Positions 25,616 to 33,631 of a stretch of DNA of 44,253 bases are shown here, piece by piece. The DNA comes from Candidatus Zixiibacteriota bacterium (lineage in GTDB: Bacteria; Zixibacteria; MSB-5A5; JAABVY01). The stretch lies in the NCBI GenBank assembly GCA_014728145.1, contig WJMC01000087.1:1-44253 (forward strand), read 5' to 3'. The notes beneath the pieces are model-generated. The model saw only the letters and a program-made list of their open reading frames with translations. It made no database searches and was not told where the DNA came from. The translations under genes were made by a program, and so were the position numbers. The stretch's first letter is position 1. Every line of letters begins with the position of its first letter.

Positions 25616-26130
25616 TCAGCTTCAAATTCCATTCCGGGAAGAAGGACTACCTCCATTCGATCGTTTTCAATATCGACTTTTTTTATTGTCTCGCTGATGA
25701 ACGGGATCAACATCCGGCCTTTATCGGATTTGACGACTATTATATCGCCGGCGGGATACTCCCAGACATCGCTGATTTTACCGATTTTTTCAGCCCCAGC
25801 ATCGAACACCTCCAGACCGACTAATTGAAAATGATAGTAATTTCCCTCTGGAAGTTCGAACGTTTCGCTGGCGTCGATCTGCAAATAAGTGTTTCTGAGC
25901 CTGGCGGCTTCTTCTCTGTCGGAAATCTCCTTAAATTTAATCAGGACCCGACCGGAGTGCGGTCTGACCGCTTCGACGGTCAGGTCCAGATCTATTCTGG
26001 GGCCCGAAATATTAACTTTGCCAAGTTGCTTGAATCTCTGGGTGAAACGGGTCAGTGGTTGTGCTACCACCTCCCCTTTTACGCCCCAGGATTTATTTAT
26101 CAGCGCTATGGCAACCTTTTCTTCGGGCAC
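25612..26130 (-). CDS. rimM: 16S rRNA processing protein RimM
   Basis: RimM is a chaperone for maturation of the 30S head and binds ribosomal protein S19. The N-terminal RimM barrel (KVAIALINKSWGVKGEVVAQ) and a C-terminal PRC-barrel part (YYHFQLVGLEVFDAGAEKIG, IIVVKSDKGRMLIPFI) are both present, with 172 residues being the usual length. The start codon is GTG at 26130. It lies 4 bases after khpA and overlaps trmD by 4 bases, so the three are translated from one message. Confidence 0.95.
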   Translation of the reverse strand: MPEEKVAIALINKSWGVKGEVVAQPLTRFTQRFKQLGKVNISGPRIDLDLTVEAVRPHSGRVLIKFKEISDREEAARLRNTYLQIDASETFELPEGNYYHFQLVGLEVFDAGAEKIGKISDVWEYPAGDIIVVKSDKGRMLIPFISETIKKVDIENDRMEVVLLPGMEFEAE

Positions 26131-26134
26131 GGCA

Positions 26135-26365
26135 CTATTCTAATATTTCCAGAACGGCACGCTGGCCTTTTTTGGCGCTGATTGCCGCGATCAGTGTCCT
26201 GATAGATTTGGCGGTCTGGCCTTTTTTACCAATAACTTTGCCCAGGTCCCCGGGACCTACTCTGAGTTCGTAAACAGTAGTCTTGGAGCCCTGAACCTCA
26301 GTCAGGCGAACCTCATCAGGCTGGTCAACCAGATGCTTTACGATGGTTTCAATGAACTCTTTCAC
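26135..26365 (-). CDS. khpA: KH-domain RNA-binding protein KhpA
   Basis: This is a 76-residue single-KH RNA-binding protein. The GxxG loop that grips RNA is seen in GKVIGKKGQTAKSIR (about residues 43-57), preceded by the VYELRVGPGDL strand. The position between rpsP and rimM is the classic one for khpA, whose product pairs with KhpB/Jag in some bacteria to bind small RNAs and influence cell division. ATG 26365 has AAGGGAG upstream. No khpB gene is present in the window. Confidence 0.93.
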   Translation of the reverse strand: MKEFIETIVKHLVDQPDEVRLTEVQGSKTTVYELRVGPGDLGKVIGKKGQTAKSIRTLIAAISAKKGQRAVLEILE

Positions 26366-26400
26366 AGTACACTCCCTTGCAATGAGTGGGAAGATTGGTT

Positions 26401-26820
26401 CTACTCCTCTTTAGCCTCTTCAGTTTCGGCTGATTTTCCTTCTTCAGCTTTAGCTTCAGCTTCTTCTTCGGATGCACTGGCTTTCTTGGCACGCCTGGTT
26501 CTCTTCTTGCGTTCCTCAATGGTGTCCTTGACCTGGATATCATCACCGGATTCTCCAGCTTTGATCTTTTCCCATTTGTCCAGCACATTAATTTTTTTAA
26601 ACAGAGTCGCAACCGTCTCTGTCATCTGAGCACCGTTTTGGAGCCATTTGAATACCTTGTCTTCCTGAACCACCACTTTGGCAGGTTTTTCAATCGGATT
26701 GTAATAACCAAGAATCTCAATAAACCGTCCATCACGCGGAGACCTGCTGTCAGCGGCAACAAAACGATAAAACGGCCTCTTCTTCGCTCCCATTCTCCTC
26801 AAGCGTATGCGTACAGCCAA
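26401..26820 (-). CDS. rpsP: 30S ribosomal protein S16 with long charged tail
   Basis: S16 stabilises the lower body of the 30S subunit. Residues 1-85 are a normal S16 ([52 protein letters not shown]). The product runs to 139 residues because of a tail first basic ([13 protein letters not shown]) and then Ala/Glu-rich and acidic to the end. Such tails are known in some phyla, but this one is long. The start codon is TTG 26820, supported by AAGGAGG seven bases upstream and by the conserved AVRIRL that follows. It leads the khpA-rimM-trmD-rplS cluster. Confidence 0.97.
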   Translation of the reverse strand: MAVRIRLRRMGAKKRPFYRFVAADSRSPRDGRFIEILGYYNPIEKPAKVVVQEDKVFKWLQNGAQMTETVATLFKKINVLDKWEKIKAGESGDDIQVKDTIEERKKRTRRAKKASASEEEAEAKAEEGKSAETEEAKEE

Positions 26821-26841
26821 AAAACAACCTCCTTAAATAGA

Positions 26842-28155
26842 TTAAAACAATCCCTTAGCAAAATCTTTCATCTGCCCGCGGGAAAACTTTTTTATCATTT
26901 TTTGCATCATATTGAACTGTTTCATCAAGCGGTTCACATCAACCACGCTGTTGCCGGACCCCTCGGCTATCCGCTTGCGACGGGAACCATCGAGGATATC
27001 GGGTTTACGGCGCTCTTCAGGTGTCATCGACTGGATGATGGCCTCGACCCGTTTCATGGCGGAATCATCGACGTTGATCCCTTTCAGGGCATTGCCGACA
27101 CCTGGAAGCATACCGACCAGAGATTCCAGTGGCCCCATCTTTTTCAACTGCTGTAACTGGTTATAAAAATCTTCGAGTGTAAATGTTTCCTTGCGAAGCT
27201 TTTTTTCCAGCTTTTCTGCCTCTTTGGCGTCCATTGTCGCCTGGGCTTTTTCAACCAGCGTGATGACATCGCCCATTCCCAGAATACGCGAAGCCATGCG
27301 GTCGGGATGAAAGACCTCCAGGTCGCTCAGTTTCTCGCCCACACCGACCATTTTTATCGGCTTACCGGTGACCTGCTTGATCGACAGGGCGGCACCGCCA
27401 CGGGCATCGCCATCCATCTTAGTCAAAAGCACACCGCTCAGATCGAGTCGGCTGTTGAATTCGCTGGCGATATTGACTGCATCCTGCCCGGTCATGGCAT
27501 CAGCAATCAAAAGCACCTCATCGGGATCGATTTCTTGTTTTATGTTCTCGAGTTCCTCCATCAGGGCATCGTCAATATGCAACCTTCCGGCAGTATCGAC
27601 GATCAGGACATCATGGTTGTTATCCCGGGCGGCCTTCAGCGCCTTTTTGGCCATCTCAGGAGGCTTGACATCTTCGTGAAACACGGGAATCTCGATCGAT
27701 TTTCCGAGAGTTTTGAGCTGATCGACAGCGGCCGGCCGGTAAACATCAGCGGCCACTAAAAGCGGTGACTTGTTTTTCTGGCGAAAATGCAGTGCCAGTT
27801 TACCACACATAGTCGTTTTACCGGAACCCTGCAAGCCTACCAGCACGATCACTGTGGGGGGCGCGGAAGATATCCTGATCGGATCCGACTCACCCCCGAG
27901 TATCTCGACCAGCTTGTCGTGCACGATCTTGATGATCTGTTGGCCGGGTGAAATCGATTGCAGTACTTCTGCGCCGAGCGCTTCTTCGGTCACGGATTTT
28001 ACGAATTTTTTGACAACCCGGAAATTGACATCGGCTTCCAGAAGCGCCAAACGGACTTCTTTCAAGGCGTCCTTGACATTCTTTTCGTTCAGCTTGCCAT
28101 GGCCGCGAAGTTTTTTAAAGACCGATTCTAATTTGTCACTCAACTCATTGAACAT
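26842..28155 (-). CDS. ffh: Signal recognition particle GTPase Ffh
   Basis: Ffh binds 4.5S RNA and signal sequences and delivers nascent membrane proteins to FtsY. The N domain (residues 1-90) precedes the GTPase motifs GLQGSGKTT, DVYRPAAVDQL, VDTAGRLHID and TKMDGDARGG. The M domain from about 300 holds SLVGMLPGVGN, the RNA-binding SMTPEERRKPDIL...GSRRKRIA region and a terminal Met-rich helix (FNMMQKMIKKF). At 437 residues it is slightly shorter than average. It sits just upstream of rpsP (21 bases), a common pairing, and has AAGGA before its ATG. Confidence 0.98.
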   Translation of the reverse strand: MFNELSDKLESVFKKLRGHGKLNEKNVKDALKEVRLALLEADVNFRVVKKFVKSVTEEALGAEVLQSISPGQQIIKIVHDKLVEILGGESDPIRISSAPPTVIVLVGLQGSGKTTMCGKLALHFRQKNKSPLLVAADVYRPAAVDQLKTLGKSIEIPVFHEDVKPPEMAKKALKAARDNNHDVLIVDTAGRLHIDDALMEELENIKQEIDPDEVLLIADAMTGQDAVNIASEFNSRLDLSGVLLTKMDGDARGGAALSIKQVTGKPIKMVGVGEKLSDLEVFHPDRMASRILGMGDVITLVEKAQATMDAKEAEKLEKKLRKETFTLEDFYNQLQQLKKMGPLESLVGMLPGVGNALKGINVDDSAMKRVEAIIQSMTPEERRKPDILDGSRRKRIAEGSGNSVVDVNRLMKQFNMMQKMIKKFSRGQMKDFAKGLF

Positions 28156-28183
28156 AAAAAAATATCCTTCAAGACAAACCAGA

Positions 28184-28211
28184 AATATATTACATATTTT
28201 CGGTTTGGCAA
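28184..28211 (-). promoter_or_regulatory. Candidate sigma70-type promoter for ffh-rpsP operon
   Basis: On the minus strand TTGCCA (28211-28206) is followed after 16 bases by TATATT (28189-28184), 28 bases ahead of the ffh start codon. Both hexamers differ from consensus at one position. The AT-rich 88-base gap between rpe and ffh holds no clear terminator, so read-through from rpe is also possible. Confidence 0.45.
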
Positions 28212-28243
28212 GCGATTTTTAATATAATGCGGGGAGCGTTTAA

Positions 28244-28906
28244 TTAGTTTTCGGCTTTGAGCGCCTTGATCTTACGTGTAAAATCCGCATAATCGCCCGA
28301 TTTGTAGAAGGCCGATCCTGCTACCAGTACATCGGCACCGGCTTCTATCACCCGGGGCGCTGTTTTCAATCCGATACCGCCGTCGACCTGGATTTCAATC
28401 GACAGATTGTGAGAATCGATATATTCACGAGCCTGGCGGATTTTGGGAACTACATCGCGCTTAAACTTCTGACCTGCAAAACCGGGATGAACCGTCATGA
28501 TCAAAAGCAGGTCACAGTATTGAAGCGGTTCGAATACCGCCTCAAATGCGGTGTGGGGATTGATCGAAAGCCCGGCTTTTTTGCCCAGCGACCGGATTTT
28601 CTTCAAAAGCGGGATTGTATCCATTTCAATTTCATAATGGATCGTGATCAGGTCGCTACCCGCTTCTGCGTAGATTTCGAGATATTTATCAGGATTGGAA
28701 ATCATCAGGTGTGAATCCAAAAACAGGTCGGTTCTGGAGTCGACATACTTGATGATATCCGGTCCGAAGCTGATATTGGGCACCATGTGCCCGTCCATGA
28801 TATCCAGGTGAATCCAGTCGCAACCGGATTTTTCAGTCAGCCTGATCTCATCTTCGAGATGGCCGAAATCGGCCGCCAGTATCGAGGGTGACAATTTGAT
28901 CATCAT
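28244..28906 (-). CDS. rpe: Ribulose-phosphate 3-epimerase
   Basis: Rpe interconverts ribulose 5-phosphate and xylulose 5-phosphate in the pentose phosphate pathway. The TIM-barrel protein has 220 residues with the family motifs LSPSILAADFGHLEDEI, WIHLDIMDGHMVPNISFGP, LLIMTVHPGFAGQKF and IQVDGGIGLKTAP; the metal-binding His and Asp residues (HLDIMDGH) and the C-terminal VAGSAFYKSGD phosphate site are intact. The start ATGATG overlaps the preceding PASTA gene by 4 bases. Confidence 0.97.
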   Translation of the reverse strand: MMIKLSPSILAADFGHLEDEIRLTEKSGCDWIHLDIMDGHMVPNISFGPDIIKYVDSRTDLFLDSHLMISNPDKYLEIYAEAGSDLITIHYEIEMDTIPLLKKIRSLGKKAGLSINPHTAFEAVFEPLQYCDLLLIMTVHPGFAGQKFKRDVVPKIRQAREYIDSHNLSIEIQVDGGIGLKTAPRVIEAGADVLVAGSAFYKSGDYADFTRKIKALKAEN

Positions 28907-29670
28907 TCTCCCGAGGGTACCACCACCAGAATCTGTGCCGAATCAAAGCGGACACGAGTTCCGGGTGGAGGATTCTGATAAGTTACGATTTTGGGTAACA
29001 GAAGCGGGTTGGTGACATATTCGATACGCGGTTCATTGAAACCCAGGCTGTCGAGCATCTCCCGCGCCTCCGCCAGGGGTTTGCCCAGGAGTTTGGGTAT
29101 ATAACCCTCTTCTTCAGTCGTTCCTCGATTTATATACAGATCAACTCCCGAGCCTTTTGGCACCAGTGCGCCGGCCGGGGGTATAGTGTAAGAGATTACA
29201 TCCCGGGCCAGGGTGTCAGTTTCAGTCCAGTAGTAGTTCTTAACTTTGAGACCGTTTTCAGGCAACTTCAGTTCCGCCTGGCGAATCGAGAAACGGCTCA
29301 GGTCCGGGACCTCACTCATAGATACCCCGGAGGAGACTATCACCTTGACTTCACGATTTTCCTTGATCATCGTGCCGGCTTTGGGCACCTGCGAAAGCAC
29401 CGTTCCTTCCGGGATGTTGGGTGAGGGTTGTTCGCCCCGGATCACCACCTGGAATTCATAAGCTTCCGCCAGACGCAGGGCTTCATCGTACGATTTGTTC
29501 AGCAGGTTGGGAAGTGGAAACTCGGTGCCGTGGCGGGTATATACCGGCATGAACACGTGGTCGAAAAGCAGGAACATGACCATGAAAAAAGCCAGAAAGA
29601 CCGCTCCATACTTGATGATTGTCCAGAGCGGTTTGAGCTTCTGCAGCTTATCTGATAATTCTAAGTCCAT
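28903..29670 (-). CDS. Membrane-anchored triple-PASTA protein
   Basis: A short cytoplasmic segment (about 19 residues) and one transmembrane helix (about 20-42, YGAVFLAFFMVMFLLFDHVF) are followed by three PASTA domains at about 50-116, 118-186 and 189-255, with typical phrases such as PEGTVLSQVPKAGTMIKENR and KIVTYQNPPPGTRV. PASTA modules often recognise peptidoglycan fragments. There is no kinase domain. In Firmicutes the PASTA kinase prkC lies close to rpe, and in several Gram-negative lineages a kinase-free PASTA protein is found at this site, so it looks like the sensor half of that arrangement. GAGG precedes ATG 29670. Its role could be wall sensing or envelope scaffolding; no direct evidence ties it to the kinase at 19044. 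Confidence 0.9.
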   Translation of the reverse strand: MDLELSDKLQKLKPLWTIIKYGAVFLAFFMVMFLLFDHVFMPVYTRHGTEFPLPNLLNKSYDEALRLAEAYEFQVVIRGEQPSPNIPEGTVLSQVPKAGTMIKENREVKVIVSSGVSMSEVPDLSRFSIRQAELKLPENGLKVKNYYWTETDTLARDVISYTIPPAGALVPKGSGVDLYINRGTTEEEGYIPKLLGKPLAEAREMLDSLGFNEPRIEYVTNPLLLPKIVTYQNPPPGTRVRFDSAQILVVVPSGE

Positions 29671-29756
29671 AACCTCATTGCTACTCCAAAAATGTTATAC
29701 AGCCAATAAATGCAGGGAGTCCAAATTTTCAACAATAAACTGAGAATTAGATTGTC

Positions 29757-32324
29757 TCAGAGCAGTTCAAATGGATCGAACCGTCTGCCATCCTCGAGAC
29801 GGAACATATTTTTGCGATGAATCGTGAAGCCCATGATCTCCTCTGTATTGAAACCGTAGCCGAATTCGAGAACTTCCTGAACCTTGACGAAACCAAGGTC
29901 GGCCATGGCGGTTTCTAATGTTAACAGGGTACTGGCTTCAGAAATTTTCTCGGCTTTAAGGTCGATAATTCCCCGGCGAATGTCTAATTCCTGCTGGCCG
30001 CTTTTAGTCTCACGCTGAATAGTAATTACGTCAGCGGTCAGGATCCGATCGGTTTTAAGAAGCAATTCATCAACAGGACGATCGACCTTGATCTGGTAGA
30101 CTGCCAGGTTCAACTGTGAAGACAACGATGTCGCTTTGCCAAAGACGGTCTTACTCTCATAGAGCTGAAAATCAGGTGGGAATTTTCGGGACAATTTTTC
30201 GAGCATATAGTTCTGGGCCGGGACTTCAAGCTGGATATCCAGGTATTCAGCTTCGGAGGTAAATCCAAGCGCCAGCGGGGGACCATAACTCAGCTTCGGA
30301 TGGGGTTTATGGCCCTGGGAATATGCAAGGGGCAGGTTGGCGCGCCGGAGTGCTCGTTCAATCGCGCGCATATTGTCGAGATGTGACAAAAACCTCGAGG
30401 GGCCGCTTCGCCCCCAGCGTATCCTGAGCCTGCTCTGCGGGACGGTTTTATCGGCCTGTGGCTTGAGGGCTTTGGGAGCCCGCCCGTAGCTGATACCGGA
30501 AGCTGAGGAGGCGTTCTCTGCTGATACTTTTTCCCCGCTTTGATTGTTATCGCGGTCGAGCGAGGTTACAACATCTGTCAAACCCCGCGAAACAGTCAGT
30601 TGTTTTATCAATGTCTCTTTGGATAAGCCTTTTTCGATATGATCCCAGGGCAGAGGTTGTGAAGTCGATTTCGCATTGAGATACATACACGGGTCAATCT
30701 GCTCATCTTCAAAAGCTTTCTGCCAGGTCTCGAATTGAAATGACTCGCTCCAGCCATCCATTTTCGCTCCCATACGGTAGGCCCGCAGGATAACTTTTCC
30801 GAGCCGTCGGTCACCCCGTCCCAGGACTCCCTCGAGCCAGGTGATATGAGGATCGTGAAATTTAAGGTTTACGTTTCTTCCGCGGATGGTCTTCTTCAAC
30901 AGCCTCTGCTTCTCATAGATCTCGTCGATCTCGGCCTGCCGTTCCCACTGCCAGGGAGTATGTGGTTTGGGACAGAAGGGGGATAGGGTGACATTGATGT
31001 TGCGTCGACCTTTGAATTTTCGGGAGATACGTGAGAGCTTGTTGAGCAGGTCGGTAATAGCCGTCAGGTCTTCATCGGTTTCAGTTGGCAGTCCAATCAT
31101 GAAGTACAGCTTGATCGTCATCCAGCCTTTGTTGAAAGCTTCCGTCAAGACGTCGACCAAAACTTCTTCTCTCAGCGGTTTATTGATCACTTTGCGTAAA
31201 CGATCGGTACCTGCTTCAGGCGCGAACGTCAGCCCGGTCTTGCGATTAGAAGTGACAAGTTCGGCCAGTTCTAACGACATACTCGAGATGCGCAAAGATG
31301 GTAGCGAGATAGTAATGCGATTCTTTTTGAGCCGTTTGGCAAGTCGTGCCACAAGCGTTTCTATATCGCGGTAGTCTCCCGACGATAGTGATAGCAGAGT
31401 GACCTCGTTGTAACCGCTGTTGGCAAGATTAACTTCGACCTGTCGTACGATGTCATCGACTTTACGCCTGCGGGCCGGTCGATATATAACCGTGGCCTGG
31501 CAAAACCTGCAGGCATGACCGCATCCGCGCATGATTTCTACTGCCAGGCGGTCATGGGCGACTTCGACCGCGGGGACCAGGGGAGTGGCGGGATAAAAAT
31601 CGTCCTTTAACTTTTCGACAGTACGAGCTTTGATTTTCGCAGGTGCTCCCTGCCTGATAACTTCCAGCCCGGCAAATTTACCGTCCTGGTCATAGTGTGC
31701 TGAATAGTACGAAGGGACGTAAACACCTTCGATTTGTGATAATTCGAAGAGTTTCTCTGATCTGTTTTTGTCACGGTTTGTTTTCAGACAATCGATGATT
31801 TCCGTAATCGCTTCTTCGGCATCACCGAGGAAAAAGAAATCGGCGAAGTCGGCCATCGGCTCCGGATTAAAGGCGCATCCACCACCGATCACAACCAGCG
31901 GATCGTTCTCATTTCGTTCAGGCGAGGTCAGAGGAATACCAGCCAGGTCAAGCATGGCGAGTATATTAGTTAAAGTCAATTCGGTAGCGGCGTTAAATCC
32001 GAGCAGATCAAACTCTTTAACAGGACGCTTGGATTCGAGCGAAAAAAGCGGTATATGCTTTTCGGTCATCAGCTCAAAAACATCCTCGGTCACCGCAAAA
32101 ACCCTCTCGGCTTGCCCGTTGGGTCTGCTGTTGATTATATGGTATAGAATCGATAAACCGAGATTCGACATCCCCAGGTCATACAAATCCGGATATGCCA
32201 GCGCGACCGAGATTTTATCATCACCGTTCGGCTCGACTGCGCCCAATTCGTTGCCTATAAGCCTTCCCGGCTTGAGTATATACGGGAGAAGCTCTGTGTC
32301 TATGCGTGTTTTGAGGTTTTCCAA
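29757..32324 (-). CDS. Two-part radical SAM protein (TIGR03960 plus DUF2344/TIGR03936)
   Basis: The 855-residue protein joins a radical SAM enzyme to a C-terminal DUF2344-type domain. The N-terminal part has KPGRLIGNELGAV, a B12-binding-like region (VALAYPDLYDLGMSNLGLSI, VIGGGCAFNPEPMADFAD) and the iron-sulfur triad in RGCGHACRFCQA, followed by TFAPEAGTDRLRKVINK. The C-terminal domain starts near residue 640 (RLRIRWGRSGPSRFLSHLDN, LPLAYSQGHKPHPKLSYGPP). Elsewhere this family neighbours rng, rplU and rpmA, and rplU is indeed nearby here. Its substrate is not known. The only start that keeps the conserved N-terminus is TTG 32324, which has no recognisable Shine-Dalgarno and lies just beyond a terminator hairpin. 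Confidence 0.9.
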   Translation of the reverse strand: MENLKTRIDTELLPYILKPGRLIGNELGAVEPNGDDKISVALAYPDLYDLGMSNLGLSILYHIINSRPNGQAERVFAVTEDVFELMTEKHIPLFSLESKRPVKEFDLLGFNAATELTLTNILAMLDLAGIPLTSPERNENDPLVVIGGGCAFNPEPMADFADFFFLGDAEEAITEIIDCLKTNRDKNRSEKLFELSQIEGVYVPSYYSAHYDQDGKFAGLEVIRQGAPAKIKARTVEKLKDDFYPATPLVPAVEVAHDRLAVEIMRGCGHACRFCQATVIYRPARRRKVDDIVRQVEVNLANSGYNEVTLLSLSSGDYRDIETLVARLAKRLKKNRITISLPSLRISSMSLELAELVTSNRKTGLTFAPEAGTDRLRKVINKPLREEVLVDVLTEAFNKGWMTIKLYFMIGLPTETDEDLTAITDLLNKLSRISRKFKGRRNINVTLSPFCPKPHTPWQWERQAEIDEIYEKQRLLKKTIRGRNVNLKFHDPHITWLEGVLGRGDRRLGKVILRAYRMGAKMDGWSESFQFETWQKAFEDEQIDPCMYLNAKSTSQPLPWDHIEKGLSKETLIKQLTVSRGLTDVVTSLDRDNNQSGEKVSAENASSASGISYGRAPKALKPQADKTVPQSRLRIRWGRSGPSRFLSHLDNMRAIERALRRANLPLAYSQGHKPHPKLSYGPPLALGFTSEAEYLDIQLEVPAQNYMLEKLSRKFPPDFQLYESKTVFGKATSLSSQLNLAVYQIKVDRPVDELLLKTDRILTADVITIQRETKSGQQELDIRRGIIDLKAEKISEASTLLTLETAMADLGFVKVQEVLEFGYGFNTEEIMGFTIHRKNMFRLEDGRRFDPFELL

Positions 32325-32334
32325 TGTATTATAT

Positions 32335-32369
32335 AATAAAAGAAAACCAAGAGTTTACCCCTTGGTTTT
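32335..32369 (-). terminator. Intrinsic terminator after the zinc-ribbon gene
   Basis: AAAACCAAG (32343-32351) and CTTGGTTTT (32361-32369) form a 9-bp stem with a 9-base loop. On the minus strand it is followed by a T-rich stretch (CTTTTATTAT). It lies 26 bases beyond the zinc-ribbon stop and about 20 bases before the TTG start of the radical SAM gene. Confidence 0.65.
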
Positions 32370-32394
32370 AAAAATTAAATCTGACTCGTTCAGT

Positions 32395-32589
32395 CTAAGC
32401 AAAAACCTCTTTTTCATTGCATTTGCAGAGACCGATGTTTTCATGTTTGAACTTATAGCCTTTGCCGTCGGGTCGCTCGACCGATTTCACGATCATAATG
32501 TTTTCAACTTCCGACTCGCAAACGGAACAAAACTTGGCCCGTTGCTTTTTCTTCTTGGCTTTATCTGCAAAGGTCTGTTTCTTTGCCAT
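32395..32589 (-). CDS. Small zinc-ribbon protein of unknown function
   Basis: This 64-residue protein has a basic N-terminus (AKKQTFADKAKKKKQRAK) followed by a likely four-cysteine metal site: CSVC near residues 21-24 and CKC near residues 55-57. Between them lies a beta-like segment (NIMIVKSVERPDGKGYKFKH). Its length and Lys-rich start recall ribosomal protein L33, but the L33 core is not present. It could bind nucleic acid or the ribosome; that is a guess from charge and size. A strong AAGGAGG lies ahead of ATG 32589, with a near-consensus promoter upstream and its own terminator downstream, so it appears to be a well-expressed single-gene unit. Confidence 0.75.
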   Translation of the reverse strand: MAKKQTFADKAKKKKQRAKFCSVCESEVENIMIVKSVERPDGKGYKFKHENIGLCKCNEKEVFA

Positions 32590-32612
32590 AATAATCCTCC
32601 TTAATTCGCTCT

Positions 32613-32642
32613 TTTATATAATCATTTTCGGATGATTGTCAA
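32613..32642 (-). promoter_or_regulatory. Sigma70-type promoter for the zinc-ribbon gene
   Basis: On the minus strand a perfect TTGACA (32642-32637) is followed after 18 bases by TATAAA (32618-32613). Transcription would begin about 15-17 bases before the ribosome binding site, fitting the gene at 32395-32589. Confidence 0.6.
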
Positions 32643-32714
32643 TAGTTTTTAATCACGACCCGTCACCGGTTGATTTTGTGATCAATTCGATCTGGTGCCG
32701 AATTGTAATAATTA

Positions 32715-33590
32715 TTAATCTTCAGCAATAGAATACATCAACCCGCTCAGCCAGAAATCGGTTTTTGAGCTGTCCGGATCAGCCAGGGTTTCATAATCAT
32801 AAACCTCCACGCCGGCGTAGAAAAACGGTTTGTCGAGCGGATTGGAGGAAATTCTCCAGCTCGCGCGATAGGTGTTGTTAGATCCTGAAAGTTTGTTCAT
32901 TTCGATACGCTCGGGCGTGCCGTCCTCGTTGATTGTAAGGAAAGCGATATCATCGGGACCGCCGGTATAAGTGACTGATATCAGGTCGCGTTCATTGAAT
33001 TCAACAAATTCCGAAAGCAGGATAACATCCTGATCAGCGATGATCTCACCTTTTTCCTGCGAAGTCCAGCTAAGGATCGGAAACGGCCGTACCAGATCGA
33101 AGCGCCTTGTTGTGCCCCAGAACAGCCAACCGCGATAGGTTCCGCCAGAGGAACCGAGCTGGAGCAGGTAATGGTTTTTATAAGCCTCATCGAGGTCGGT
33201 AACCAGTTGTTTGGTGGCCACGACGCTGTCCAGATTGCTCAGCCAAAGCGTATAATAGAGCTCATAATGAGATTCGGCCTCGGCTTCCCGCGCCAGCAGG
33301 TTGTTGACAGTAACCGCATCGCCCAGAAAGACTTCAAATGACGTCACTCCGGAATCGAGGATAAGCGCGAATCTGCGTGTCTGGAAATCGCCATCCAGGG
33401 CAGGATAAAATGTTAAAGTGTCGGGAGAAATAAAATCCGGATCGTTTGTAACCAGGGCATCCTCGTCCTGTTGCAACAGTTCGACAATTGCATCCGGGTT
33501 AGTCACCGGTGTATCCCCTTTTTTGTCGCAACCTGACAAAAACATTCCCATAACCAGTAAGTTTATCGATAAAAAAAGCTTACGAATCAT
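32715..33590 (-). CDS. Predicted lipoprotein of unknown function
   Basis: A 291-residue protein with a lipoprotein signal: basic MIRK, a hydrophobic stretch and the lipobox LSGC, so the mature protein begins with a lipidated Cys near residue 21 and is probably exported to the outer or inner membrane. The rest has no motif I recognise; it looks beta-rich with many acidic residues, ending in SGLMYSIAED. A longer reading from GTG 33596 exists, but AGAGGTGA fits ATG 33590 better. It follows uvrB on the same strand with a 41-base gap; nothing suggests a shared function. Two half-sequences near GRPFPILSW and WRISSNPL are Trp-rich, perhaps an immunoglobulin-like fold. Confidence 0.75.
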   Translation of the reverse strand: MIRKLFLSINLLVMGMFLSGCDKKGDTPVTNPDAIVELLQQDEDALVTNDPDFISPDTLTFYPALDGDFQTRRFALILDSGVTSFEVFLGDAVTVNNLLAREAEAESHYELYYTLWLSNLDSVVATKQLVTDLDEAYKNHYLLQLGSSGGTYRGWLFWGTTRRFDLVRPFPILSWTSQEKGEIIADQDVILLSEFVEFNERDLISVTYTGGPDDIAFLTINEDGTPERIEMNKLSGSNNTYRASWRISSNPLDKPFFYAGVEVYDYETLADPDSSKTDFWLSGLMYSIAED

Positions 33591-33631
33591 AGTCACCTCT
33601 TATGTATAAATTCAGCCAAAGTTCTAATCAT

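Noticed and set aside
32395-32589. Annotation as ribosomal protein L33 (rpmG)
   Set aside because: Length and Lys-rich start are similar, but the conserved L33 core strands and cysteine spacing do not match.
31768-32604. Plus-strand frame of 278 codons across the radical SAM and zinc-ribbon genes
   Set aside because: It runs antisense to two supported genes and across a terminator; no start signal or domain.
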